Assembly (NCBI GenBank): GCA_020435965.1
Contig: JAGQYS010000037.1
Location: 35,900 to 99,899, forward strand
Length of the DNA: 64,000 nucleotides
Direction of reading: 5' to 3'
DNA from: Flavobacteriaceae bacterium
GTDB lineage: Bacteria > Bacteroidota > Bacteroidia > Flavobacteriales > Flavobacteriaceae
Shown here: in pieces, positions 6,536-13,345 of the stretch
Layout of the letters: each line of letters starts with the position of its first letter
Position numbering within the stretch: the stretch's first letter is position 1
Program-made: the position numbers and the translations under genes
The notes under the pieces: generated by a model
Told to the model about the DNA's origin: nothing
Databases searched by the model: none
What the model saw: the letters and a program-made list of their open reading frames with translations, nothing else

Positions 6536-7611
6536 AAGTGAATTTTGAAAACACAAAATATCTAGGATGCCTTAAATCTTATGACTTAGCAAATGATTTA
6601 TATGATTCAAAAAACTTAGAAATCCTTGAGAAAATGAATATTATCTCTAATGGTTATGAGTATGATGAAAACAATGATGCTTGTTCACGTAATATATATC
6701 TAACCGAAGATGGAAAATTCTATACATTAAGTAAAAACTTTGTGAATGAGGTTTACGAGTTTATTGAGATAAAGATTCACTCATTAAAAAATGAGAAGGT
6801 TTACGGATGGGGTGATGGAAATAGATATGATTATATAAATATTGTTCAATTAAATGCCTCTATAATTGACAGGGAAAGTAAAATAAAATTCTTAAAAAAA
6901 ATTTATAAAGAAATTCATCAAGAAACATTAAGTATTAAATTAAATAGTTTAAAAATAATTAGGAATAATACAGAGTCTAATGATTTTTTTTCGCCGTTCT
7001 TTAAAAAACCAAAACCAGAAGCATTTGATACTATATATGGTTATGATGTACCAATTAGAAGACTTTATAATGATTATTTAGGAATAAATGAAGAAACCTT
7101 AGTTTCGTGGAAAGAATGGGTAATTTATCAATTTGATTGTGATAAATTTTTAATAAAATATTTGACTTTAAAAAAAGATCAGGATTATGAAATAGAATTA
7201 AAGGATTTTTGGTGTGAAACTAATTTTAAATGCTATGATTTATTTATGATTTGGTCAAATTTTGCTGCTATTAAAAAAATCTCAAAATTTCTTAATGAAG
7301 AATTAGGCAATTTAGGTGTAAATAAAACTTCTCTAGGATTGAGTGCATTAGAGGTAGCATATTATGCTTATTATATGCGTGAGGCAAAAGAAAAAATTGT
7401 GTCCTGTCGTTTTCCAAGTGAGGAAGCCTATAAAGAATTACAAAACAGATTTGGTGCAAATTGGAAGAATATTCAACAGAGTTATAATGAAATAAATAAT
7501 AACCGAAACATGAGGTTGAAATCATCACGAAAGAAAAAAGTTGAAAATGTAATGCCTCTTTTAACTCCAAAAGCATTGAGTTTAGCTGAATTTGACTTAA
7601 TTAATATGTAA
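6532..7611 (+). CDS. Hypothetical protein, 359 aa, coupled to the integrase
   Basis: The best start is TTG at 6532, overlapping the integrase TGA; GTG at 6538 is the alternative, and no early ATG exists. The protein is acidic and aromatic-rich, rich in Asn/Asp/Tyr/Lys, with a helical C-terminal third and a basic stretch near the end (RNMRLKSSRKKKVENV). No signal peptide, membrane segment or catalytic motif is recognised. Position between integrase and excisionase suggests a role in regulating transfer or recombination. It is loosely reminiscent of RteC-like proteins in layout, but I cannot show homology. Confidence 0.7.
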   Translation: MKVNFENTKYLGCLKSYDLANDLYDSKNLEILEKMNIISNGYEYDENNDACSRNIYLTEDGKFYTLSKNFVNEVYEFIEIKIHSLKNEKVYGWGDGNRYDYINIVQLNASIIDRESKIKFLKKIYKEIHQETLSIKLNSLKIIRNNTESNDFFSPFFKKPKPEAFDTIYGYDVPIRRLYNDYLGINEETLVSWKEWVIYQFDCDKFLIKYLTLKKDQDYEIELKDFWCETNFKCYDLFMIWSNFAAIKKISKFLNEELGNLGVNKTSLGLSALEVAYYAYYMREAKEKIVSCRFPSEEAYKELQNRFGANWKNIQQSYNEINNNRNMRLKSSRKKKVENVMPLLTPKALSLAEFDLINM

Positions 7612-7623
7612 ATCATATTTATT

Positions 7624-7649
7624 TATATTTGTAGTACCTACTACGTAGT
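7624..7649 (+). promoter_or_regulatory. Promoter element plus palindromic operator ahead of the excisionase-like gene
   Basis: TATATTTG (7624-7631) fits the TAnnTTTG -7 consensus. Nine bases later comes a perfect 10-bp palindrome, ACTACGTAGT (7640-7649), placed where a repressor would block initiation. The downstream HTH gene starts at 7718. Autoregulation is inferred. Confidence 0.5.
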
Positions 7650-7717
7650 TACTATTCTCATTTTTTAAAGAAATTATAATTGAATTTTACGGTATAGTTT
7701 AATTAAAACCATATCGT

Positions 7718-8005
7718 ATGACTCACGTTATCCAACTCCAGAACATTTCTAAGACGGAGCTTTTTGAGCATTTAGAAAGTATAATTGATAAAAAATTATC
7801 AATTCTTGCAAATACAGATGAGAATGAGAAGTTATCAATAAAAGATGTAGCCGATGAGTTAGGCGTTGCAGAATTAACAGTACATAACTACATCAAAAAA
7901 GGATTGTTACCAGCGTTTAAAATAGGTCGTAGAGTTTTCATAAAAAGAACAGATTTAAAGAACGCTTTAACTGAAGTTAAATCCCTAAAGTATAAACGAT
8001 TTTAA
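7718..8005 (+). CDS. Excisionase-family helix-turn-helix protein
   Basis: The 95-aa protein has an N-terminal helix (about 1-35) followed by a MerR/excisionase-type winged HTH at about 42-85. The signature is LSIKDVADELGVAELTVHNY, then KKGLLPAFKIGRRVFIKRTDL. Proteins of this type in Bacteroidota mobile elements act as excisionases or small repressors. It sits between the integrase pair and the VapE gene, has its own promoter, and may be followed by a terminator. It could drive excision from ssrA, repress the promoter at 7624, or both. Confidence 0.85.
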   Translation: MTHVIQLQNISKTELFEHLESIIDKKLSILANTDENEKLSIKDVADELGVAELTVHNYIKKGLLPAFKIGRRVFIKRTDLKNALTEVKSLKYKRF

Positions 8006-8011
8006 AAAGAA

Positions 8012-8044
8012 AAACCCTAATGCACTACCAATGTATTAGGGTTT
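8012..8044 (+). terminator. Hairpin after the excisionase-like gene
   Basis: AAACCCTAA pairs with TTAGGGTTT across a 15-base loop, 6 bp after the stop codon. The T tract behind it is short, so termination may be partial. It separates the HTH gene from vapE. Confidence 0.5.
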
Positions 8045-8079
8045 GATATTGTTAACCTTTTCACAACAGCAACAAATAG

Positions 8080-9297
8080 ATGCAGCAAGATAATAAAAAA
8101 ATATCAACTCTTCAGGTCGTTAAAGAAAACGAAAATGACAAAGAAATAACTACTGTATTTCATAAAGCTGAAGACTACATAAGTAACCATTATAAAATAA
8201 GGTTCAATACTGTTTCTCTTGATATTGAATCATCAATTATTGGTAGTAATGATTGGGCTTCTTGTAACGATAACTCTCTTTGGGTAGATATTCAAAAAAA
8301 GGGCATTAAAATTGGGCAAAACTCATTAAAAGCAATCTTAAAGAGTGATTTTGTTCCAAGATTCAATCCAATTGAAAGTTATTTTAAAAATCTTCCTGAA
8401 TGGGATCGTAAGCAAGACCATATTTCCAAGTATGCTGAATTTATAAAACTATCGCCTGGAGAAGATAAAAAACAATACTTATATCACTTTAAAAAGTGGT
8501 GCGTAAGGACAGTTAAATGTGCTTTAATTGAGAGTTACTTTAATAAACAGGCTTTTGTGCTTACAGATGATGGGAAAGGGCAGAACATAGGTAAATCGAC
8601 TTGGTGTCGCAATCTTTGTCCTCCTATACTATCTAAATATATCGCAGAGGATATTAGCAATAATGATAAAGATACAAGAATACTGATTTGCAAAAATTTC
8701 TTGATAAATATGGATGAGCTGGCAGCTTTATCAAAAAAAGAAATTAATCAACTAAAATCACTTTTCTCAAAGGATAAGATTAATGACAGACTGCCATACG
8801 ATTCAAAAAACTCCATAATTCCAAGAATTGCATCATTTATTGGTTCAACCAATATGTCAACATTCTTGCATGATGAAACTGGAAGTGTTCGTTGGCTATG
8901 TTTTGTAATAGAGGATATAGACTGGAGTTATAAAAAGAATTTTAATGTTGATAAATTATGGTCACAGGCTTATTCCCTTTCAAAGGATAAAACTTTTATG
9001 GCTGAGCTTACAAGAGAAGATATTATTGAAAATGAGCGTAGGAACGATAAGTTTCAATTTTTGACTGCTGAACGAGAATCATTAAGTAAATATTTTGAGC
9101 CTTCTGATGCTGGTAATAGTAGAGCGGAACATCTTACTGCAACAGATATTACAAATTACTTAAGAACCTTTACAACCATAAATCTTAATAACATCCAAAT
9201 TGGAAAGGCATTAAAGGCTTGTGGTTTTGAAAAAGTAAAGGTTAAGGATGCTTATGGATATTATGTAGAAAAGAAACCAATAAATTATCCTTCCTAA
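8080..9297 (+). CDS. VapE-family (virulence-associated E) primase/helicase-like P-loop protein
   Basis: The 405-aa protein has the VapE core. An N-terminal segment (about 30-130) contains the family stretch ESYFKNLPEWDRKQDHI, then comes a P-loop GQNIGKST at 167-174, an acidic Walker-B-like site in LINMDELAAL, and the typical FIGSTN followed by GSVRWLCFVIEDIDW. VapE proteins are replication helicases or primase-linked ATPases of phage satellites and related islands. Here it stands alone without a separate primase gene. Iteron-like repeats follow it directly, consistent with autonomous replication after excision. The start is the ATG closest to the preceding hairpin. Confidence 0.88.
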   Translation: MQQDNKKISTLQVVKENENDKEITTVFHKAEDYISNHYKIRFNTVSLDIESSIIGSNDWASCNDNSLWVDIQKKGIKIGQNSLKAILKSDFVPRFNPIESYFKNLPEWDRKQDHISKYAEFIKLSPGEDKKQYLYHFKKWCVRTVKCALIESYFNKQAFVLTDDGKGQNIGKSTWCRNLCPPILSKYIAEDISNNDKDTRILICKNFLINMDELAALSKKEINQLKSLFSKDKINDRLPYDSKNSIIPRIASFIGSTNMSTFLHDETGSVRWLCFVIEDIDWSYKKNFNVDKLWSQAYSLSKDKTFMAELTREDIIENERRNDKFQFLTAERESLSKYFEPSDAGNSRAEHLTATDITNYLRTFTTINLNNIQIGKALKACGFEKVKVKDAYGYYVEKKPINYPS

Positions 9298-9298
9298 G

Positions 9299-9485
9299 TT
9301 ACCTAAAATCGATTAGGACAATAAATGTAAGGTGTTTTAGTGGGTAAGATGATTTAAAATGTTCTTACCCTAAGTTGACTTAATTTAAAAATTAGGTAAG
9401 ATGAAAGGGGGAATAGGTAACTTAAAATTGATTTTATATAGTTGTTTATCAGTAAGTTATAGATAAGGGTAAGATGGGTAAGAAG
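9299..9485. repeat. Iteron-like GGTAAGATG repeats: candidate replication origin of the element
   Basis: GGTAAGATG occurs at 9343, 9395 and 9468, with a GGTAAGAAG variant at 9477 and the inverse CTTACCC at 9364. A second pair, TTACCTAAAATCGATT near 9299 and GTAACTTAAAATTGATT near 9417, flanks the set. The region is AT-rich and directly downstream of the VapE helicase gene, where satellite elements often carry their origin. The origin role is inferred. Confidence 0.5.
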
Positions 9486-9504
9486 AATTTATAAAATATT
9501 TAAA

Positions 9505-9852
9505 ATGGAATCAAAAAACAAAGGAAAAAAAGAGGTTAGGGATCTATTGATAAAATACTCTATTGATGGATGCGAAAGGTTGAATAAAAGTGACCTATTT
9601 CTTGACGAAATTAGAGTGCCAATAAAAGTTAGGGAGGGGATAAACAAATTTCCTCTCAGGATAAAAGCATACTCATTAAGAAGTTACAGTAATCCATTAA
9701 AAATCAAAAAAATAGTAGAAATAGCATTATCTAATTTTCGTGAAGAATTTAAGAAGGACAAATCTTTATGCTACTTAGACATTATTATAAGCGAATCCTT
9801 GCATCCAAGAAACAGAGGAGAGCTGGATTTAATTGACTTAACTAAACAATAA
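9505..9852 (+). CDS. Hypothetical protein, 115 aa, element cargo
   Basis: A small basic protein with no recognised domain. It contains SIDGCERLNKSDLFLDEIRV early, a central KIKKIVEIALSNFREEFKKD helix and a hydrophobic strand (CYLDIIIS) before a polar tail. No signal peptide or membrane segment is seen. It follows the iteron-like repeats and is followed 12 bp later by another small gene, so the two form a transcription unit. Association with replication or copy control is possible from position only. Confidence 0.6.
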   Translation: MESKNKGKKEVRDLLIKYSIDGCERLNKSDLFLDEIRVPIKVREGINKFPLRIKAYSLRSYSNPLKIKKIVEIALSNFREEFKKDKSLCYLDIIISESLHPRNRGELDLIDLTKQ

Positions 9853-9864
9853 TATTATTAATAA

Positions 9865-10098
9865 ATGGAAACTTTAAAATTCAAGGTTGTAATTCATAAA
9901 CCAGTTAACAAAAACTTCAGTTTAGAGGAAATGCAGCAAATTAAGGTGCATGAAGATTATTTAATTGAAGAGAGTACAATAAACATACTTTACAACTACA
10001 AACCTACAAGCGCTTTTAATAAAGAAAACTTCGTTGCCTTCATGCTAAAGCATCTGAAGAAGAAGTACCTGGCTAATGAAGTTAGTCTAGAGCCATAA
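9865..10098 (+). CDS. Hypothetical protein, 77 aa, element cargo
   Basis: A small lysine-rich protein with a beta-like N-terminus (LKFKVVIHKPV), an acidic middle and a basic helical end (FMLKHLKKKYL). No family is recognised. It begins 12 bp after the 115-aa gene and ends 91 bp before the next gene, which has its own promoter-like element. Confidence 0.55.
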   Translation: METLKFKVVIHKPVNKNFSLEEMQQIKVHEDYLIEESTINILYNYKPTSAFNKENFVAFMLKHLKKKYLANEVSLEP

Positions 10099-10141
10099 TT
10101 AAAAACAATTTAAAAACAACAACACTATAATTAAAATTTAT

Positions 10142-10149
10142 TATTTTTG
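10142..10149 (+). promoter_or_regulatory. Bacteroidota-type -7 element (TATTTTTG) ahead of the 272-aa cargo gene
   Basis: TATTTTTG matches TAnnTTTG and lies 40 bp before the ATG at 10190. No clear -33 TTTG is seen upstream, so the call rests on one element and position. Confidence 0.35.
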
Positions 10150-10189
10150 ACAGTACCCTTCACTTTTATAAATCACAAACACAAAAATT

Positions 10190-11008
10190 ATGAAAAATCA
10201 AAATTTTGCCTATGGCAATAGTTTAAGTGAGGGCCACAATGAACCTCCAGTAGCTTTAGCAGGTTTTTTTTCATGGCTTAAAAGAGCCGTGACAAATGTT
10301 GTTAGAGCTGTTGCAAAAGTATCACACGATCCATTTTTTGCAATCAACATAATAGAAGATGCTTTTGATGGCAATGGATTTACAATCGGAATTAAATCGA
10401 GTGGGATCAATCTAAATCAAAATCTTAATTTAACTGCTCAAGACGAAGTTAAACTAGATAATTGGGTAAATAACAATTTTCTGCCATTCTATAAGCAGTA
10501 TTTCATTAAAATTAAGGAATACAACTTAAATCCACCTACTGTTAAGGTGTTTAAGGCGTTCTTTGATGAAGCAATGGAGTTTATTGCTTTAATTGATTGG
10601 TATAGAGACTTTGTAAAGTTTAATGGAGAAACTTATTTGTCTTCAGATGCTATAAATGCTAGAAATCAATTTTTGGATATCCAAATGCGTGTCCTGGAGA
10701 AGGAAATAAACAAATATATTTCATCTACTAATGTAAATTTGAACCAAACAACAAAAAACCAGGTAATCGATCCTGAGAAATACTCCTCTTTATTATTTAA
10801 TCTACCATCAAATACAACAATAAGTGTAGTACAACAATCGGAATCAACCGAAAATGTTGTAATGGTATCAAATGATCCGCCTGTACTTGAAGAAAACAAA
10901 AAGAAGTCTAATGGAGCAGGGTTATTTTTTTTGGCACTAATAGGCTTGAGCTTCATTCTTTCTCTGAATAGTAAAAAGGAAGTGCCAGAAGAAAGTAATG
11001 CTGATTGA
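10190..11008 (+). CDS. Unknown cargo protein with a C-terminal membrane anchor, 272 aa
   Basis: No known domain is recognised. The N-terminus has a Gly/Ala-rich stretch with a short amphipathic helix (GFFSWLKRAVTNVVRAVAKV, about 27-46). The middle is helical and aromatic (WYRDFVKFNGETYL). A Lys/Asn stretch leads into one strong transmembrane segment near the C-terminus (about 244-260, GLFFLALIGLSFILSL) with a short charged tail. The layout is that of a tail-anchored membrane protein. It has its own promoter-like element and a clear terminator, so it is an independently expressed cargo gene of the element. A role in interfering with phage or host membranes is conceivable but unproven. Confidence 0.65.
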   Translation: MKNQNFAYGNSLSEGHNEPPVALAGFFSWLKRAVTNVVRAVAKVSHDPFFAINIIEDAFDGNGFTIGIKSSGINLNQNLNLTAQDEVKLDNWVNNNFLPFYKQYFIKIKEYNLNPPTVKVFKAFFDEAMEFIALIDWYRDFVKFNGETYLSSDAINARNQFLDIQMRVLEKEINKYISSTNVNLNQTTKNQVIDPEKYSSLLFNLPSNTTISVVQQSESTENVVMVSNDPPVLEENKKKSNGAGLFFLALIGLSFILSLNSKKEVPEESNAD

Positions 11009-11028
11009 TTTAAAATATGGTCTCTCAT

Positions 11029-11060
11029 AAAAAAAGCAGTTCTTTTGATCTGCTTTTTCT
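11029..11060 (+). terminator. Intrinsic terminator after the 272-aa cargo gene
   Basis: AAAAAGCAG pairs with CTGCTTTTT around a 10-11-base loop and ends in a T run, 20 bp after the stop codon. Confidence 0.8.
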
Positions 11061-11518
11061 ATAATATCATTATTTTTGTCATGTGATTACGTTCGCGGCT
11101 TATTCCAAGAAAATACATCACTTTTTTAAGGCAACTTAGCACGACTTAACTGCTCTGATTTTTCAACAGGTACGCTTGGTTGTCTTTTTAATAGTAGGTG
11201 TTTAACAATATGCATTAATACACCTTATTAAATGAGTGGTTTGGATGAATAAAAAAAAGTGAGCTTTTCGATTACAAGTTGGCTACAATTGCCAACGGTT
11301 CAAAAAACCCACGGAACAAATATACAAAAAAACCAACAACAACAACAAACTAATAGCGTAATACACCACAATAATAATAACAAGAAGTGGTTGTTGTTAA
11401 TACTACACCACAATAAAGAGGATAATTATGCAAATAAAAACCTCACTTGTCCAAAGAATCGCCAAAGCTATCTAGCAGCCCAAATGAGGTTCATAATAAA
11501 GGAAAATCTACCTTTAAA

Positions 11519-11760
11519 AATCCGTTAGATTACGTAACAGTAAATCCAAAGTGAAATCTGCTTTATCTAACGGATTAGAGAACAAATCTACAAATTTCCT
11601 TTGATATCTTAGTTAATCTGATAATTTATTTTGCAAGAACTAAAAACGTAATGCACCACAATAATAATAACAAGAAATGGTTGTTATTAAAACGTAGTAA
11701 TTTACAATTTCCTTAGTGTTTATGGGCGCTTTCAATGTGTAACAATAGTGTAATAATAAC
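11519..11760. repeat. Structured repeat unit, copy A
   Basis: The unit opens with a perfect 12-bp inverted repeat, AATCCGTTAGAT (11519-11530) and ATCTAACGGATT (11565-11576), around a 34-bp interior. A conserved tract containing TTTCCTTTGATATCTTAGTT follows, then the CGTAATGCACCAC hairpin module (11647-11690). Copy B has the same order. The interior 34 bp differ between copies while the stem is kept, which points to selection for the fold. Confidence 0.65.
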
Positions 11761-11882
11761 GAAATGCACCACACATTAATAACTAAATACATCACAATAA
11801 ATAATAATAATAACTAAATACTCCACCACAACCACACCAACAATATGCACAACATTAAGTTACTGGAGTATTTAAATAAAAA

Positions 11883-12120
11883 AATCCGTTAGATTACATG
11901 ATGGCAAAGCCCTAGAGCAATCCACCTTATCTAACGGACAGTACAAATCTATAAATTTCCTTTGATATCTTAGTTGATCTGATAATTTATTGTGCAAAAA
12001 CTAAAAACGTAATGCACTACAATAAAGAATAACAACAACAAGAAAACGTTGTTGTTATTGCACGTGTATTATCAATTTCATTAGGATTTATGGGTGTTTT
12101 AGTGATAGTGCAACAATTAT
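11883..12120. repeat. Structured repeat unit, copy B
   Basis: Same order as copy A, about 364 bp further on. TCCGTTAGAT (11885-11894) pairs with ATCTAACGGA (11929-11938), followed by the conserved TTTCCTTTGATATCTTAGTT tract and a CGTAATGCACTAC hairpin module (12008-12060) with AACAACAAC/GTTGTTGTT arms. By eye most of the unit outside the stem interior agrees with copy A. Confidence 0.65.
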
Positions 12121-12286
12121 TAATAACAACAAATAATGCATGTTGTTAATTGTTATTGTGTGCAAATAAAAAAAGATTTGACAGGGTTTACGTTGCTTAA
12201 ATTGCTCAATCCAATCTTAATTAAATGTCCGTTCTTTGTTTAAATAGTGTAGGAATTATAATTACAAAAATAATAATTTCTCGTTA

Positions 12287-12355
12287 TTAATTATGCTCCT
12301 CTAAATGGGTTAAAAGAAGGGCGTTTAATTCTGATAATTCTTTTTGAGTATTCAT
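12287..12355 (-). CDS. Possible 22-aa small protein
   Basis: A short ATG-started frame begins 2 bp after the stop of the 116-aa gene on the same strand and ends in TAA. Its sequence, MNTQKELSELNALLLTHLEE then HN, partly echoes the N-terminus of that neighbour (NNQKELSESDL). Coupling by close spacing is the only support; it may be chance. Confidence 0.25.
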   Translation of the reverse strand: MNTQKELSELNALLLTHLEEHN

Positions 12356-12357
12356 TT

Positions 12358-12708
12358 TTATAATGTTTTGGTTATATCAATTAATCCTAGGTTTTTGCTT
12401 GCTTCTTCTAATGTTCTGGGCAAATATTTACAAATTTCTTTTTCAAGACCTTTCAGCACATCTAAAAAGTCTAAAAGCTCCTCAACATGGTAAATTAGAT
12501 CAGATCTAAACTTAGAGTCATCACTTCGCTCACTACACAAACTAATTTTTAAAATCTCTTTTAAAATGTCAGAATAACTTTGAGCATCGGCATATTTTGT
12601 TAATTCTGTAACAGAAGACAATACCAGTCTTGTAGCTTTACGGTGAGGGTCTTCTTTTAGGTCGCTTTCGCTTAATTCTTTTTGATTGTTGTTAATTGCT
12701 GTTTCCAT
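12358..12708 (-). CDS. Hypothetical helical protein, 116 aa, element cargo
   Basis: I chose the ATG at 12708 (METAINNNQ) because the longer frame to 12765 adds only a hydrophobic AT-rich leader unlikely to be coding. The protein is helical and acidic, with a C-terminal half containing LIYHVEELLDFLDVLKGLEKEICKYL broken into two helices. No domain is recognised. It is the only minus-strand gene of the element, at the right end next to the att site, a position often taken by accessory or regulatory genes of islands. Confidence 0.6.
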   Translation of the reverse strand: METAINNNQKELSESDLKEDPHRKATRLVLSSVTELTKYADAQSYSDILKEILKISLCSERSDDSKFRSDLIYHVEELLDFLDVLKGLEKEICKYLPRTLEEASKNLGLIDITKTL

Positions 12709-12770
12709 TATATTGAATTTTGAAATTATTAACCTAAAGTAGAAATATAAATGGATAAATAACAAAGTAA

Positions 12771-12793
12771 ATTGTCAACTATTTTGTCAACTA
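12771..12793 (+). repeat. Two phased TGTCAACT repeats at the right end: candidate integrase arm sites
   Basis: TGTCAACTA occurs at 12773 and 12785, 12 bp apart, within a 22-bp block identical to 5226-5247 at the left end. The pairing of the same motif at both ends supports integrase arm binding. Confidence 0.6.
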
Positions 12794-12794
12794 T

Positions 12795-12832
12795 AATAAA
12801 AAACCCTTGCATAATAATAGATACAAGGGTTT
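12795..12832 (-). terminator. Element-supplied terminator for ssrA
   Basis: On the minus strand AAACCCTTG pairs with CAAGGGTTT (plus-strand positions 12801-12809 and 12824-12832) and runs into a T tract. It lies inside the element just past the tmRNA 3' end, so it replaces the chromosomal terminator at 5052-5091 that integration moved away. Confidence 0.8.
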
Positions 12833-12848
12833 ATTGTGGAGTCGCCGA
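12830..12848. repeat. Right attachment-site repeat (within ssrA 3' end)
   Basis: Identical to 5089-5107 over 19 bp. Here it continues into the full tmRNA T-arm and acceptor sequence, so this end preserves the intact gene. Confidence 0.9.
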
Positions 12849-13232
12849 GAATCGAACTCGGGTCCAAACAAGTAACCAAAGAGCTTTCTACACGCTTATT
12901 CTATTCTTGGGTTTTCGATTGCAAGCTGGTAAAAGACAACCTACTTACAACTTAGCTTTTTAATCTCGAAAGTGCATCAAAGCGCTACACCATCTTAGTT
13001 AATATTTACGATGCCTATATTAAGAACGCCATTAACCAAGGCTTTCTGGAGACATTTAGCTTGCACACCTTGTGTGCCTAGGCTTGAAACTTACTATAAT
13101 TCAGTTATTAAGCAGCTAAAGCGTAGTTATTCTCGCCGTTTAAAAAGTTGACCTAGCCTTTTACGTGTTTCAAAGTCATTACACGACGTGCTTACCGTTT
13201 CATTAATCTCGCTGTCAAAACCAGTCGACCCC
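12837..13232 (-). ncRNA. ssrA: tmRNA (transfer-messenger RNA)
   Basis: The minus strand begins GGGGUCGACU and ends CGACUCC plus a discriminator A; the seven-base acceptor stem GGGGUCG/CGACUCC forms with one G-U pair. The T-arm GGACCCGAGTTCGATTCTCG precedes the 3' stem. The tag reading frame at about 13108-13137 codes for GENNYALAA followed by TAA, the usual Bacteroidota form. The 3' CCA is not encoded. tmRNA rescues ribosomes stalled on broken messages by adding this degradation tag. The gene end is the attachment site of the adjacent element but remains intact. Confidence 0.97.
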
Positions 13233-13345
13233 AAAATTTTAATGAATTTCCCCTATTCAAGGAAAAGGATTGCTAAGTTACAAAAAAAGTTGTGCAACAG
13301 CGTAAATCCTCTTATTTTCGTACAAAATTTATACCAAATTCAACT

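Larger units (their letters stand above)
11061..12286. other. Long non-coding, repeat-rich section of the element (no gene seen)
   Basis: About 1.2 kb without a convincing reading frame, very AT-rich and full of AAC/AAT and TTG/GTT triplet runs. It holds two copies of a roughly 240-bp unit (listed separately), three copies of a 44-53-bp hairpin module (11357, 11647, 12008) and further self-complementary patches near 12115-12165. The high density of inverted repeats suggests structured RNA or a DNA-binding/packaging region rather than decayed genes. Confidence 0.6.
5089..12848. mobile_element. Integrative element (satellite-like genomic island) inserted at the 3' end of ssrA
   Basis: The 7.76-kb segment is bounded by a 19-bp direct repeat equal to the last bases of the tmRNA gene plus adjoining sequence. 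Just inside the left end lies a tyrosine integrase. It also carries an excisionase-like HTH gene, a VapE-type primase/helicase, several unknown small genes and a long structured non-coding section. It has no structural phage genes and no conjugation genes, so it resembles a phage satellite or other non-self-transmissible integrative element. Use of ssrA as attachment site is well known for tyrosine-integrase elements. TGTCAACT repeats sit near both ends. Confidence 0.88.

Noticed and set aside
11259..11528. 89-aa reading frame in the repeat block
   Set aside because: It is low-complexity Gln/Asn translation of the AAC/AAT repeat tract, and its end runs into structured repeat unit A.
11519..11576. 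GTTAGAT...ATCTAAC inverted repeats resemble integron attC core boxes
   Set aside because: In attC the order is RYYYAAC first and GTTRRRY last; here it is the reverse, there is no integron integrase, and no cassette genes lie between the copies.
11061..12286. Retron or CRISPR array as explanation of the repeats
   Set aside because: No reverse transcriptase or Cas gene is present in the window, and the repeats are too few and too unevenly spaced for a CRISPR array.
12772..12963. 63-aa reading frame over the att site
   Set aside because: It is the antisense of the tmRNA 3' end and the element's terminator, not a protein gene.
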